A stretch of 5,026 bases of DNA from an uncultured Lachnospiraceae bacterium (GTDB lineage: Bacteria > Bacillota > Clostridia > Lachnospirales > Lachnospiraceae). The translations under genes and the position numbers were made by a program. Below the pieces are notes generated by a model. The model was not told where the DNA came from and ran no database searches. It saw nothing but the letters and a program-made list of their open reading frames with translations. Location of the stretch: positions 1-5,026 of the forward strand of contig CACZNZ010000210.1 in the NCBI GenBank assembly GCA_902782625.1, given 5' to 3'. Positions 1 through 5,026 of the stretch are shown here, in pieces (the stretch's first letter is position 1; the number at the start of each line of letters is the position of its first letter).

Positions 1-1
1 C

Positions 2-202
2 CGGATCTATCTCCATGAAGGAGCGCTGGTAGAAGATTATGGAAAAGAAGAGGCACCTCTTGATCCGGCTGACGCCATGGTGATCGGACAGACAAAAGGA
101 TTTCAGGCAAATCTTGATCAGGAAACCGGCGTCCTGCGGATCGATACCGATGAAGGATACACTCTTGTACATATCAGAAGCGGGGGAGGTGAGACACCAT
201 GA
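2..202 (+). CDS. DUF4860-like type IV pilus-associated protein, C-terminal fragment (5' end outside window)
   Basis: Only the last 66 residues are visible; the frame is open from base 2 to the TGA at 200-202. It begins RIYLHEGALVEDYG, continues with PLDPADAMVIG and ends in a strand-rich stretch (GVLRIDTDEGYTLVHIR). From memory, this pattern (R-x-Y-x-x-x-G-x-L, then a D-P-x-D/G-x-x-V/I segment, then a short beta hairpin) resembles the C-terminus of DUF4860 proteins, which lie in T4P operons of Clostridia and are built like pilins with one N-terminal hydrophobic helix. That helix would lie upstream and cannot be seen here. Its stop overlaps the ATG of the next gene (ATGA at 199-202), which indicates translational coupling and a shared operon. 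The coding frame is secure; the family name is a recognition-based inference. Confidence 0.6.
   Translation, partial: RIYLHEGALVEDYGKEEAPLDPADAMVIGQTKGFQANLDQETGVLRIDTDEGYTLVHIRSGGGETP
182..193 (+). promoter_or_regulatory. Strong ribosome binding site for the 148-aa pilin-like gene
   Basis: GGGGGAGGTGAG lies inside the 3' end of the preceding gene and contains GGAGGTGA, an almost complete match to the anti-Shine-Dalgarno sequence. It ends about 6 bases before the ATG at 199. It fixes that start codon and is one of the strongest sites in the window. Confidence 0.8.
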
Positions 203-645
203 AAGACCGAAGAGCCATCACGGCATTTTACGTGGAGACACTGCTGATGATCGTTGTGTTTATCGGAATCATGATGGTACTCACCAGGATTCTGGTTCTT
301 TCCAAAATGCAGGAAAAGAAAGCGCAGCACCTGACCGAGGCAGTCACCGTTGCGGCCAATGTCGCAGAGGCCCTGTCCGCTTCCGATGAGATAGAGGAAG
401 CCATAAAGGTGCTTGATCTCGAAGAAGGTGCCTTCGAAAAACCCGGCAGAATCTATGCCGGGACGTACCGCATTTCCAAGGAAGGAAAAGATGATACGCT
501 CTACAAGGTGCGGATCACAAAGACCGAAGAGGGAAAGATTGCACACCATTTGATCGAGATATTTACCGGTAATGAAAAAGATCCCGTGTATCAACTTACC
601 ACCGATCAAAGTACCGGAAGCATCAGAAAGGGGGCGGCCGCATGA
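199..645 (+). CDS. Small type IV pilin-like membrane protein (148 aa), degenerate prepilin signal
   Basis: The protein has a short basic leader (MKDRR), then one hydrophobic helix at about residues 9-34 (AFYVETLLMIVVFIGIMMVL), then a mixed soluble domain rich in beta-strand patterns. A single glutamate near the start of the hydrophobic stretch (Glu13) recalls the conserved Glu5 of type IV pilins. Aligning on it puts Thr8 at the -1 position where prepilin peptidase normally needs Gly, so cleavage is uncertain. Its place after a DUF4860-like gene and upstream of pilT suggests a minor pilin or pilus-assembly component in the membrane. The start is supported by a strong ribosome binding site. The stop overlaps the next start (ATGA at 642-645). 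Length is typical for a minor pilin. No specific symbol can be assigned; it could instead be a non-processed membrane anchor. Confidence 0.8.
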   Translation: MKDRRAITAFYVETLLMIVVFIGIMMVLTRILVLSKMQEKKAQHLTEAVTVAANVAEALSASDEIEEAIKVLDLEEGAFEKPGRIYAGTYRISKEGKDDTLYKVRITKTEEGKIAHHLIEIFTGNEKDPVYQLTTDQSTGSIRKGAAA

Positions 646-1028
646 ATCAGACACCGATCAGACTGGGGCCCATGGCGCTCCTGCTTACGGTAATCAGTAT
701 CTGCCTGACGACCCTGTCGATCCTGACATTTACCACGTCAAGAGCCGACCTGAAGCTTGCAGGACGGTATGCAGACACTATTGCACAGCGATATGAGATA
801 ATGAACGAAGGGGAAGCCTTCCTTGCAGATGCACCGGAGAATCTTTCGCAGATGACGCCGGCAGAAGACGGAACCTACACCAAAGAGATAGAAAAAGACG
901 GACTGATGCTGTCCATAGCCATTCGGCCGGATAAAAATGCGCCGAAAGGATATCAACGGATCCGATTTGCAGTCACCAAGGAATGGACACAGGATCTTGA
1001 CCCGGGCAATCTGTGGCTCGGCAATTAA
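642..1028 (+). CDS. Small single-span membrane protein of the T4P operon (128 aa), function unknown
   Basis: The ATG at 642 overlaps the previous stop and is preceded by AAAGGGGG at about 627-634. The protein has a very short N-terminus (MNQTPIRLGP), one strong hydrophobic helix at about residues 10-32, then TSRADLKLAGRYADTIAQRY, a likely amphipathic helix, and a C-terminal soluble domain of about 75 residues ending LWLGN. There is no Glu5 or G/F prepilin cleavage motif. The layout of one N-terminal helix plus a small extracytoplasmic domain resembles PilX/GspK-like accessory pseudopilins, but no diagnostic motif is present. From memory, similar small proteins with a TFTTxRADLxLA-type segment sit between pilin-like genes and pilT in Clostridia. 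Function is inferred only from context. pilT begins 17 bases after its stop. Confidence 0.78.
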   Translation: MNQTPIRLGPMALLLTVISICLTTLSILTFTTSRADLKLAGRYADTIAQRYEIMNEGEAFLADAPENLSQMTPAEDGTYTKEIEKDGLMLSIAIRPDKNAPKGYQRIRFAVTKEWTQDLDPGNLWLGN

Positions 1029-1030
1029 CC

Positions 1031-1038
1031 AGAAAGGA
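1031..1038 (+). promoter_or_regulatory. Ribosome binding site deciding the pilT start
   Basis: AGAAAGGA lies 7 bases before the ATG at 1046. It favours that ATG over the in-frame GTG at 1013, which lies inside the upstream gene and has no comparable site in front of it. Confidence 0.7.
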
Positions 1039-1045
1039 TATAAAA

Positions 1046-2104
1046 ATGAGTATTCAGGAGATACTTCAGAAGGCAATCGATATGGATGCGGCAGATATCT
1101 TTATCGTGGCAGGCCTCCCTGTCACTTTCAAATGTCAGGGTCGTCAGGAGAGAATGCCTGGCGAGAAGATGCTGCCGAATTCTATCAAGGCACTTGTCGA
1201 TGAGATATATGAGATCAGTAGAAGACAGAGAACCAACGTAGATCAGGGGATCGATGATGATTTCTCTTTCTCCATCTCCCAGCTGGGGAGATTCCGTGTC
1301 AACGTGTTCCGGCAGAGAGGTTCCCTGGCCGCAGTAATCCGCGTGATTCATTTCGGACTGCCGGATCCTGAAAAACTCGGGATTCCGGAAGCCGTGCTCT
1401 CTCTGGCAGAACAAAAGAAAGGACTCGTGCTGATCACCGGCGCCGCAGGAACCGGCAAATCCACAACGCTTGCCTGCATGATCGACCGGATCAACCGCAG
1501 CAGAGACTGCCACATTATCACGATGGAAGACCCCATCGAGTACATTCACCGGCATGAGAAAGCCATCGTTACCCAGCGGGAGATTTCAATTGACACTCCC
1601 GGATATCTCGAAACCCTGCGATCGGCGCTCAGGGAAAGCCCGGATGTTATCCTGCTTGGTGAGATGAGAGATTACGATACGATCTCGGCGGCCCTGACTG
1701 CAGCAGAGACAGGCGTTCTCCTGTTCTCCACCCTGCATACCAGCAGCGCAGCCAACACCATCAACCGGATTCTCGATGTTTTTCCGGCGAACCAGCAGCA
1801 ACAGGTAAAAATCCAGCTGGCCCAGATTCTGAAAGGCGTCGTTTGCCAGCAGCTCGTACCGACCCCGGATGGCGGACAGCTGCCGGTGTTTGAGATCATG
1901 AAATCCACGACCGCCATCCAGAACATGATCCGGGAAGACAAGCTGCATCAGCTTGACTCCGCGATGGCAGCCGGAGCAGCAGACGGAATGTGCACGATGG
2001 ACGGAAGCCTTCTGAAGCTTTACAGACAGGGAAAAATCACTAAAGACGTGGCCCTGCTTTCGTGCGTACACTATGAAAATATGGCCAAGAGACTCAGTGT
2101 ATAA
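1046..2104 (+). CDS. pilT: Type IV pilus retraction ATPase PilT (352 aa)
   Basis: This is a cytoplasmic hexameric ATPase of the secretion-ATPase superfamily, which drives pilus disassembly and so twitching and retraction. From the ATG at 1046 it has an N-terminal PAS-like domain (about 1-100), then the RecA-like core. Seen directly: Walker A GAAGTGKST (132-140, Lys138), Asp box ITMEDPIEY (158-166, Glu161), Walker B VILLGEMRD (201-209, Glu206), His box STLHT (228-232, His231), and AIQNMIRE at 290-297. The last is the counterpart of AIRNLIRE, which is characteristic of PilT and needed for retraction. GEMRD also favours PilT over the extension ATPase PilB, and there are no tetracysteine zinc motifs as in PilB. 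Length matches the usual 340-370 residues. The gene sits at the end of the pilin-like genes and 16 bases before a regulator gene. All catalytic residues look intact, so it should be active. Confidence 0.96.
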   Translation: MSIQEILQKAIDMDAADIFIVAGLPVTFKCQGRQERMPGEKMLPNSIKALVDEIYEISRRQRTNVDQGIDDDFSFSISQLGRFRVNVFRQRGSLAAVIRVIHFGLPDPEKLGIPEAVLSLAEQKKGLVLITGAAGTGKSTTLACMIDRINRSRDCHIITMEDPIEYIHRHEKAIVTQREISIDTPGYLETLRSALRESPDVILLGEMRDYDTISAALTAAETGVLLFSTLHTSSAANTINRILDVFPANQQQQVKIQLAQILKGVVCQQLVPTPDGGQLPVFEIMKSTTAIQNMIREDKLHQLDSAMAAGAADGMCTMDGSLLKLYRQGKITKDVALLSCVHYENMAKRLSV

Positions 2105-2120
2105 AAAAGGATGAGTGAGA

Positions 2121-3329
2121 ATGGATCCAAAACCACAGGATAATATATTACATGTGAAAATGTTCGGCTCTTTTTCCATGACATACAACGGTCAGTCGAT
2201 CACGGGAGCCTCCAAATCCAGTGAGTCCCAGTTCATGTGGCTGATGCAGATGATCCTTCATCACAGGAATGACGGTGTCAGCAGAGACCAGCTTGAAAAA
2301 GTACTCTTTGCCGACAGGGACCTTGCCAATGTTCACCACGCCCTGCGAAGCGTCATTTACAATGCCAAGAAAAGACTGAAGGCTGTAGGCCTTCCCGAAA
2401 CCAATTACATTGAACAGGTCAAAGGCATCTACTACTGGACCAAGGACATTCCCGTGCTTGAAGACGCCACTGAAATGGAGGCGCTGTATGAGAAGGCAGA
2501 AGCAGAGGATGACCCGTATGTGAAGCAGGAACTCTACATCGATACCTGCCACTGCTACAGCGGTGAATTCCTAAGCAATATGTCCGGCGTGGTCTGGGTG
2601 GCGCAGGAGGCAAGAAGATATCGTACCATCTTTTTTGCCAGCGTGGAAAAAGCGACAGAACTTCTCCGGAAGAGCCAGGATTATTTTAAAATGGAATCCC
2701 TCGGGATGTATGCTTCGGGAATCCATCCGCTGTCCAACTGGGAGACGGTCACCATGGAAGCTCTCGTATCCATGGGGCGTTATGAGGATGCAAGAAAGCT
2801 CTACGAAGATACGGTGGAACAGTATTTCCTGGAAGAAGGACTCAAACCATCCCCCAGACTTCTTGAACTGCTCAACGAGCTCGGGGATAAGATGGATCAC
2901 CAATATGCAGTGCTTGATGATATCCAGCGCCGTCTCTGCGAGGAAGGCGGTTTCGAAGGAGGATATAACGTGCCCTATCCCGTGTTCCAGGGAGTCTACA
3001 GGCTGATCGCAAGACTTCTTGAACGTGGCGGGCAGTCCGTTTACCTGATGCTGTGCACAGTGGTCGACAGCAAGGGCAACCCTATGAAGGACGGACCGAT
3101 GCTCAAAGAGCTGTCAGACCGGCTGGGAGACGCCATAAAGAACTCTGTCCGGCACAGCGACACGATCACCAGGTACGGAAGAGGGCAGTTCCTTGTTCTT
3201 TTGGTCAATACAACAGTGGAAAACTGCAGAATTATTCAAAAAAGAATTAATCATCACTTTATAATAGGAAGACAACGCACAGGAATCGAGTATCATGTGA
3301 ACTCTGTGATCTGTGCCCCGGAAGTATAA
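2121..3329 (+). CDS. SARP/BTAD-type transcriptional regulator with degenerate GGDEF-like C-terminal domain (402 aa)
   Basis: Residues about 9-108 form an OmpR/SARP-type winged helix: LHVKMFGSFSMTYNGQSI, then VSRDQLEKVLFADRD, then a recognition-helix region (VHHALRSVIYNAKKRLKAVG) and the wing IEQVKGIYYW. Residues about 112-260 are helical and BTAD/TPR-like (MEALYEKAE, ARRYRTIFFASVEKATELLRK, YEDARKLYEDTVEQYFLEEGLKPSPRLLELL). Residues about 305-395 resemble a GGDEF fold: VYLMLCTVVD, then RLGDAIKNSVRHSDTITRYGRGQFLVLL. The signature is GRGQF (353-357), so the catalytic acid is lost and cyclase activity is not expected. RHSD (344-347) sits exactly five residues before it, as the RxxD inhibitory site does in canonical diguanylate cyclases. 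No ABC/STAND ATPase domain is present. The ATG at 2121 is preferred, with AAGG at 2107-2110 upstream; an in-frame GTG at 2115 would add two residues. It probably shares a transcript with pilT. Its targets are unknown. Confidence 0.88.
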   Translation: MDPKPQDNILHVKMFGSFSMTYNGQSITGASKSSESQFMWLMQMILHHRNDGVSRDQLEKVLFADRDLANVHHALRSVIYNAKKRLKAVGLPETNYIEQVKGIYYWTKDIPVLEDATEMEALYEKAEAEDDPYVKQELYIDTCHCYSGEFLSNMSGVVWVAQEARRYRTIFFASVEKATELLRKSQDYFKMESLGMYASGIHPLSNWETVTMEALVSMGRYEDARKLYEDTVEQYFLEEGLKPSPRLLELLNELGDKMDHQYAVLDDIQRRLCEEGGFEGGYNVPYPVFQGVYRLIARLLERGGQSVYLMLCTVVDSKGNPMKDGPMLKELSDRLGDAIKNSVRHSDTITRYGRGQFLVLLVNTTVENCRIIQKRINHHFIIGRQRTGIEYHVNSVICAPEV

Positions 3330-3343
3330 TCCGAAAATTCATC

Positions 3344-3350
3344 GGGAGGA
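3344..3350 (+). promoter_or_regulatory. Ribosome binding site for the 160-aa gene
   Basis: GGGAGGA lies in the 24-base gap after the regulator gene and ends 3 bases before the ATG at 3354. The core GGAGG is about 4 bases from the start, slightly tight but strong, and it supports this start. Confidence 0.7.
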
Positions 3351-3353
3351 ATC

Positions 3354-3836
3354 ATGAAAGGGAAGAAGACACAATGGTATATCGGCACGCCAAACGGTGT
3401 GGTGTTATGTATCGATGACAGAAAAGAAGAAAAAATCAGGGCCCGGTGCTATCACGCTTACCAGGAAGACCCTGTGGAGGTCGAGACATTTGAAGAGATG
3501 ATCTTTGCCATGGAGCACTTCTTCGATTCCCTGAACTTTCCGCATCCGACAACCAATGAGCGGTCATTCAGACCGAAAGATCCCGTTTATCATCAGACAC
3601 TGGAGAGGAAAAAGATTATGGCAGATGAGACATTACTCAGCAGACATGGAGACCTGGGCTCCTTTATCATCAGGGTTCAGCACAGGCAGAACAGCAGCTG
3701 GCAGGGAAGGATCACCTGGATGGAAGAAGACAAGACCGTGCACTTCCGCTCGATCTTCGAGATGGTCAAACTGATCGAGAGTGCGCTGGACTCTGTACAG
3801 CCCGAACATATGTCCGAAGAGGAAATAACCTGGTAG
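3354..3836 (+). CDS. Conserved-looking protein of unknown function, regulator partner candidate (160 aa)
   Basis: This is a soluble protein with no signal peptide or membrane segment. Two parts are visible. The N-terminal part (about 8-61) contains WYIGTPNGVVLCIDD and FEEMIFAMEHFFDSLNFPHP followed by TTNERSF. The C-terminal part (about 98-147) contains GSFIIRVQHRQNSSWQGRITW, a charged turn, then VHFRSIFEMVKLIESALDSV. The two parts share an order of strand, R/Q-rich strand, acidic turn, short strand and amphipathic helix, so it may be an internal duplication. From memory, proteins with an RVQxRQNSSWQGxxTW core are found in Lachnospiraceae, but I know of no assigned function. The gene lies 24 bases after the SARP-like regulator and is probably co-transcribed. 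A role as regulator partner or accessory protein is inference from position only. Confidence 0.82.
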   Translation: MKGKKTQWYIGTPNGVVLCIDDRKEEKIRARCYHAYQEDPVEVETFEEMIFAMEHFFDSLNFPHPTTNERSFRPKDPVYHQTLERKKIMADETLLSRHGDLGSFIIRVQHRQNSSWQGRITWMEEDKTVHFRSIFEMVKLIESALDSVQPEHMSEEEITW

Positions 3837-3841
3837 ACTGT

Positions 3842-3878
3842 AAAATGACTTTAATGAAGAAAAAATGACTTTAATGAA
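3842..3878 (+). repeat. Tandem 17-bp direct repeat, candidate operator
   Basis: AAAATGACTTTAATGAA occurs identically at 3842-3858 and 3862-3878, a 20-base period or about two helical turns. Each copy holds two AATGA elements, giving AATGA at 3844, 3853, 3864 and 3873 with steps of 9, 11 and 9 bases, so all lie roughly on one face of the helix. Evenly phased direct repeats are the usual binding mode of OmpR/SARP-type winged-helix proteins, and such a protein is encoded just upstream. The repeat is seen directly; its operator role is inferred. Confidence 0.6.
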
Positions 3879-3944
3879 AGAAAGATTGCAAGTTCTCAAA
3901 AAATGAGTATGATAGGATATAGATACCTGTAATTAATTTTTCTT

Positions 3945-3978
3945 TTGACGCTTTTTTAGATAAAGGATTCTGTATAAT
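3945..3978 (+). promoter_or_regulatory. Candidate sigma-A-type promoter of the sortase gene
   Basis: A perfect -10 hexamer TATAAT lies at 3973-3978. The nearest good -35 hexamer, TTGACG at 3945-3950, is 22 bases upstream of it, too far for a standard 16-18-base spacer; the hexamer at normal spacing is poor. The -10 alone could work with an activator. Transcription would start near 3985, inside or at the first candidate ATG of the sortase gene, which makes the second ATG at 3998 or leaderless translation worth considering. Confidence 0.4.
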
Positions 3979-3982
3979 TAAG

Positions 3983-5026
3983 ATGAATACCGACATAATG
4001 AATGAAGAACTTCTTGACATACAGGCGGATGCTAAGGGTAAAAAAGGGAAGAAAAAAAAGAAAAAGTTCAGTATCACGAACATCATTCTGGTTGCGATTC
4101 TTCTCGTGGGTCTCGGAATCATAGCTTATCCGACCTTTTCGGATTGGTGGAACTCTTTCCATCAGTCCCGTGCTATCGCAGGCTACGTGCAGAAAGTAGC
4201 CGAGATGGACGAAAAAGACATCGATAAGATGTGGAGCGAGGCGGAAGAATACAACAGAAAGCTTCTTTCCAAACCAAACCGCTTTGATATGTCCAAGGAA
4301 GAAGAAAAAGAATACAGTAAAATTCTTGACGTTACAGGTACCGGGATCATGGGATACATAGATATCCCCAAGATCAACGTCAGCCTGCCGATCTACCATG
4401 GGACGAATGAAGCCGTGCTTCAGATCGCCATCGGTCATATCGAAGGAACATCCCTTCCCATCGGCGGTATCGGTACTCATTCTGTCTTATCCGGACACCG
4501 GGGACTGCCTTCGGCGAAGCTTTTCTCGGATATTGACCAGATGGAGGCAGGAGACAGATTCATTATTCAGGTTCTTGACAGAACCATGACTTACGAAGTA
4601 GATCAGATCCGCATCGTCCTTCCGGACGAACTGCAGGATCTTGCGATAGATGAAAGACAGGATCTTATGACACTTGTCACCTGTACTCCGTATGGAGTCA
4701 ACACCCACAGGCTTCTGGTCAGAGGCCACAGGGTACCGAATGACGATGACGGTGTCAGAGTTGTCGCTGATGCGATGCAATTTGAACCTGTGATTATCGC
4801 TCCTCTGGTGGCAGCACCTATGCTGCTGACTCTTCTGATCCTGATGCTTACCAGCCCTGGATCGCGGAGAAGGAAGAAGCAGAATCAGGCATTGGTTCGC
4901 AGTCTCATGGAAGAGAGAGATCTCGCCCACAAACAGAAGAAAGGCGCACAGAGACGTCGGAGAAGACAAGTTGCGAGATCGGCCGAAGAAAGCGGTTATG
5001 CCGATACACAAGAGCCGCCTGATACA
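3983..5026 (+). CDS. Class C (pilin-polymerising) sortase, 3' end outside window (348 residues visible)
   Basis: This is a membrane-bound cysteine transpeptidase that joins LPXTG-type pilin subunits into covalent pili. From the ATG at 3983: a short N-terminal tail with a lysine-rich stretch (18-28), membrane segment one (about 30-49), a helical linker, then the sortase barrel from about 120 (GIMGYIDIPKINVSLPIYHGT). Catalytic residues seen: His172 in LSGHRGLP, Cys234 in TLVTCTPYG, Arg243 in NTHRLLVRG. TLVTCTPYG and a second C-terminal membrane segment (about 269-290) are hallmarks of class C. The usual DPW/DPF lid motif before the barrel is not evident; KPNRFDM lies in that region. After the second membrane segment comes a basic tail of at least 57 residues. 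The frame is open to the last base with no stop. The start could be ATG 3983 or ATG 3998; neither has a good ribosome binding site. Pilin genes are expected downstream but are not in the window. Confidence 0.93.
   Translation, partial: MNTDIMNEELLDIQADAKGKKGKKKKKKFSITNIILVAILLVGLGIIAYPTFSDWWNSFHQSRAIAGYVQKVAEMDEKDIDKMWSEAEEYNRKLLSKPNRFDMSKEEEKEYSKILDVTGTGIMGYIDIPKINVSLPIYHGTNEAVLQIAIGHIEGTSLPIGGIGTHSVLSGHRGLPSAKLFSDIDQMEAGDRFIIQVLDRTMTYEVDQIRIVLPDELQDLAIDERQDLMTLVTCTPYGVNTHRLLVRGHRVPNDDDGVRVVADAMQFEPVIIAPLVAAPMLLTLLILMLTSPGSRRRKKQNQALVRSLMEERDLAHKQKKGAQRRRRRQVARSAEESGYADTQEPPDT

Larger units (their letters stand above)
3837..3982 (+). other. AT-rich intergenic region between the pilT/regulator operon and the sortase gene
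   Basis: This is the only substantial non-coding stretch in the window (146 bases) and is far richer in A+T than the flanking genes. It holds a two-copy 17-bp direct repeat next to the upstream gene and a TATAAT next to the downstream gene. A 4-bp inverted repeat (CTCA 3895-3898, TGAG 3904-3907) has no following T-run, so no convincing rho-independent terminator is seen. Read-through from the upstream operon into the sortase gene therefore cannot be excluded. Confidence 0.75.

Noticed and set aside
118..654. Long minus-strand open frame of 178 codons
   Set aside because: It lies opposite the convincing pilin-like gene, its translation shows no family pattern, and no ribosome binding context was seen. 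The other long minus-strand frames (opposite pilT, the regulator and the sortase) were rejected for the same reason.
1013..1045. GTG start adding 11 residues to PilT
   Set aside because: It lies inside the upstream gene without a ribosome binding site, whereas ATG 1046 has AGAAAGGA 7 bases upstream and gives the usual PilT N-terminus.
937..1203. Plus-strand 88-codon frame bridging the 128-aa gene and pilT
   Set aside because: Out of frame with both well-supported genes, with low-complexity charged sequence and no ribosome binding site.
3865..3906. Tiny ORF starting in the second direct repeat (MTLMKERLQVLKK)
   Set aside because: Only 13 codons with no proper ribosome binding site; the ATGs arise from the repeat itself.
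3895..3907. CTCA/TGAG inverted repeat as a terminator of the upstream operon
   Set aside because: Only a 4-bp stem with an A-rich loop and no following T-run.
3945..3950. TTGACG as a standard -35 box
   Set aside because: It is 22 bases from the TATAAT, outside the normal 16-18 range, and no -10-like hexamer sits at proper spacing from it; kept only as part of a tentative promoter.
3837..3982. CRISPR array, riboswitch or small RNA in the intergenic gap
   Set aside because: Only two short repeat units without spacers, and no stable stem structures; too short and AT-rich for a c-di-GMP riboswitch aptamer that I could recognise.

Overview
The window looks like part of the chromosome of a low-to-mid G+C Gram-positive bacterium, most likely a gut-type Clostridia (Lachnospiraceae-like). 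The reasons are strong GGAGG-type ribosome binding sites, the pairing of a Firmicutes-style type IV pilus (T4P) operon with a class C sortase gene, and a lineage-type BTAD regulator. This assignment is inference from gene content and protein style; no database search was run. All convincing genes lie on the + strand.

Bases 1-2104 are the end of a T4P gene cluster. It starts inside a DUF4860-like pilin-associated protein (C-terminal 66 residues only). Next come a small pilin-like membrane protein (148 aa) and another small single-span membrane protein (128 aa). These three genes are chained by two 4-base ATGA stop/start overlaps, so they are probably translationally coupled. The full retraction ATPase gene pilT (352 aa) follows 17 bases later.

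Bases 2121-3836 appear to continue the same transcript. The first gene encodes a SARP/BTAD-type regulator (winged helix, helical BTAD repeats, and a degenerate GGDEF-like C-terminus with GRGQF in place of GGDEF but an RxxD at the I-site position). It starts 16 bases after pilT. The second encodes a 160-aa protein of unknown function and follows 24 bases after the regulator.

Bases 3837-3982 are an AT-rich intergenic region. It carries a 17-bp direct repeat in two copies (20-base period; four AATGA elements at 9/11/9-base steps) and a perfect TATAAT just before the next gene. No convincing terminator was found. From 3983 to the end of the window runs a class C (pilin-polymerising) sortase with two membrane segments, the catalytic His/Cys/Arg set and a basic cytoplasmic tail. 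Its stop codon lies beyond the window.

The window is therefore the junction between two surface-appendage systems: retractable type IV pili on the left and covalently assembled sortase pili on the right. A regulator gene and an uncharacterised partner sit between them. The most interesting hypothesis is that the regulator senses a nucleotide signal, possibly c-di-GMP through its residual I-site, and coordinates the two systems via the direct repeats in front of the sortase gene.
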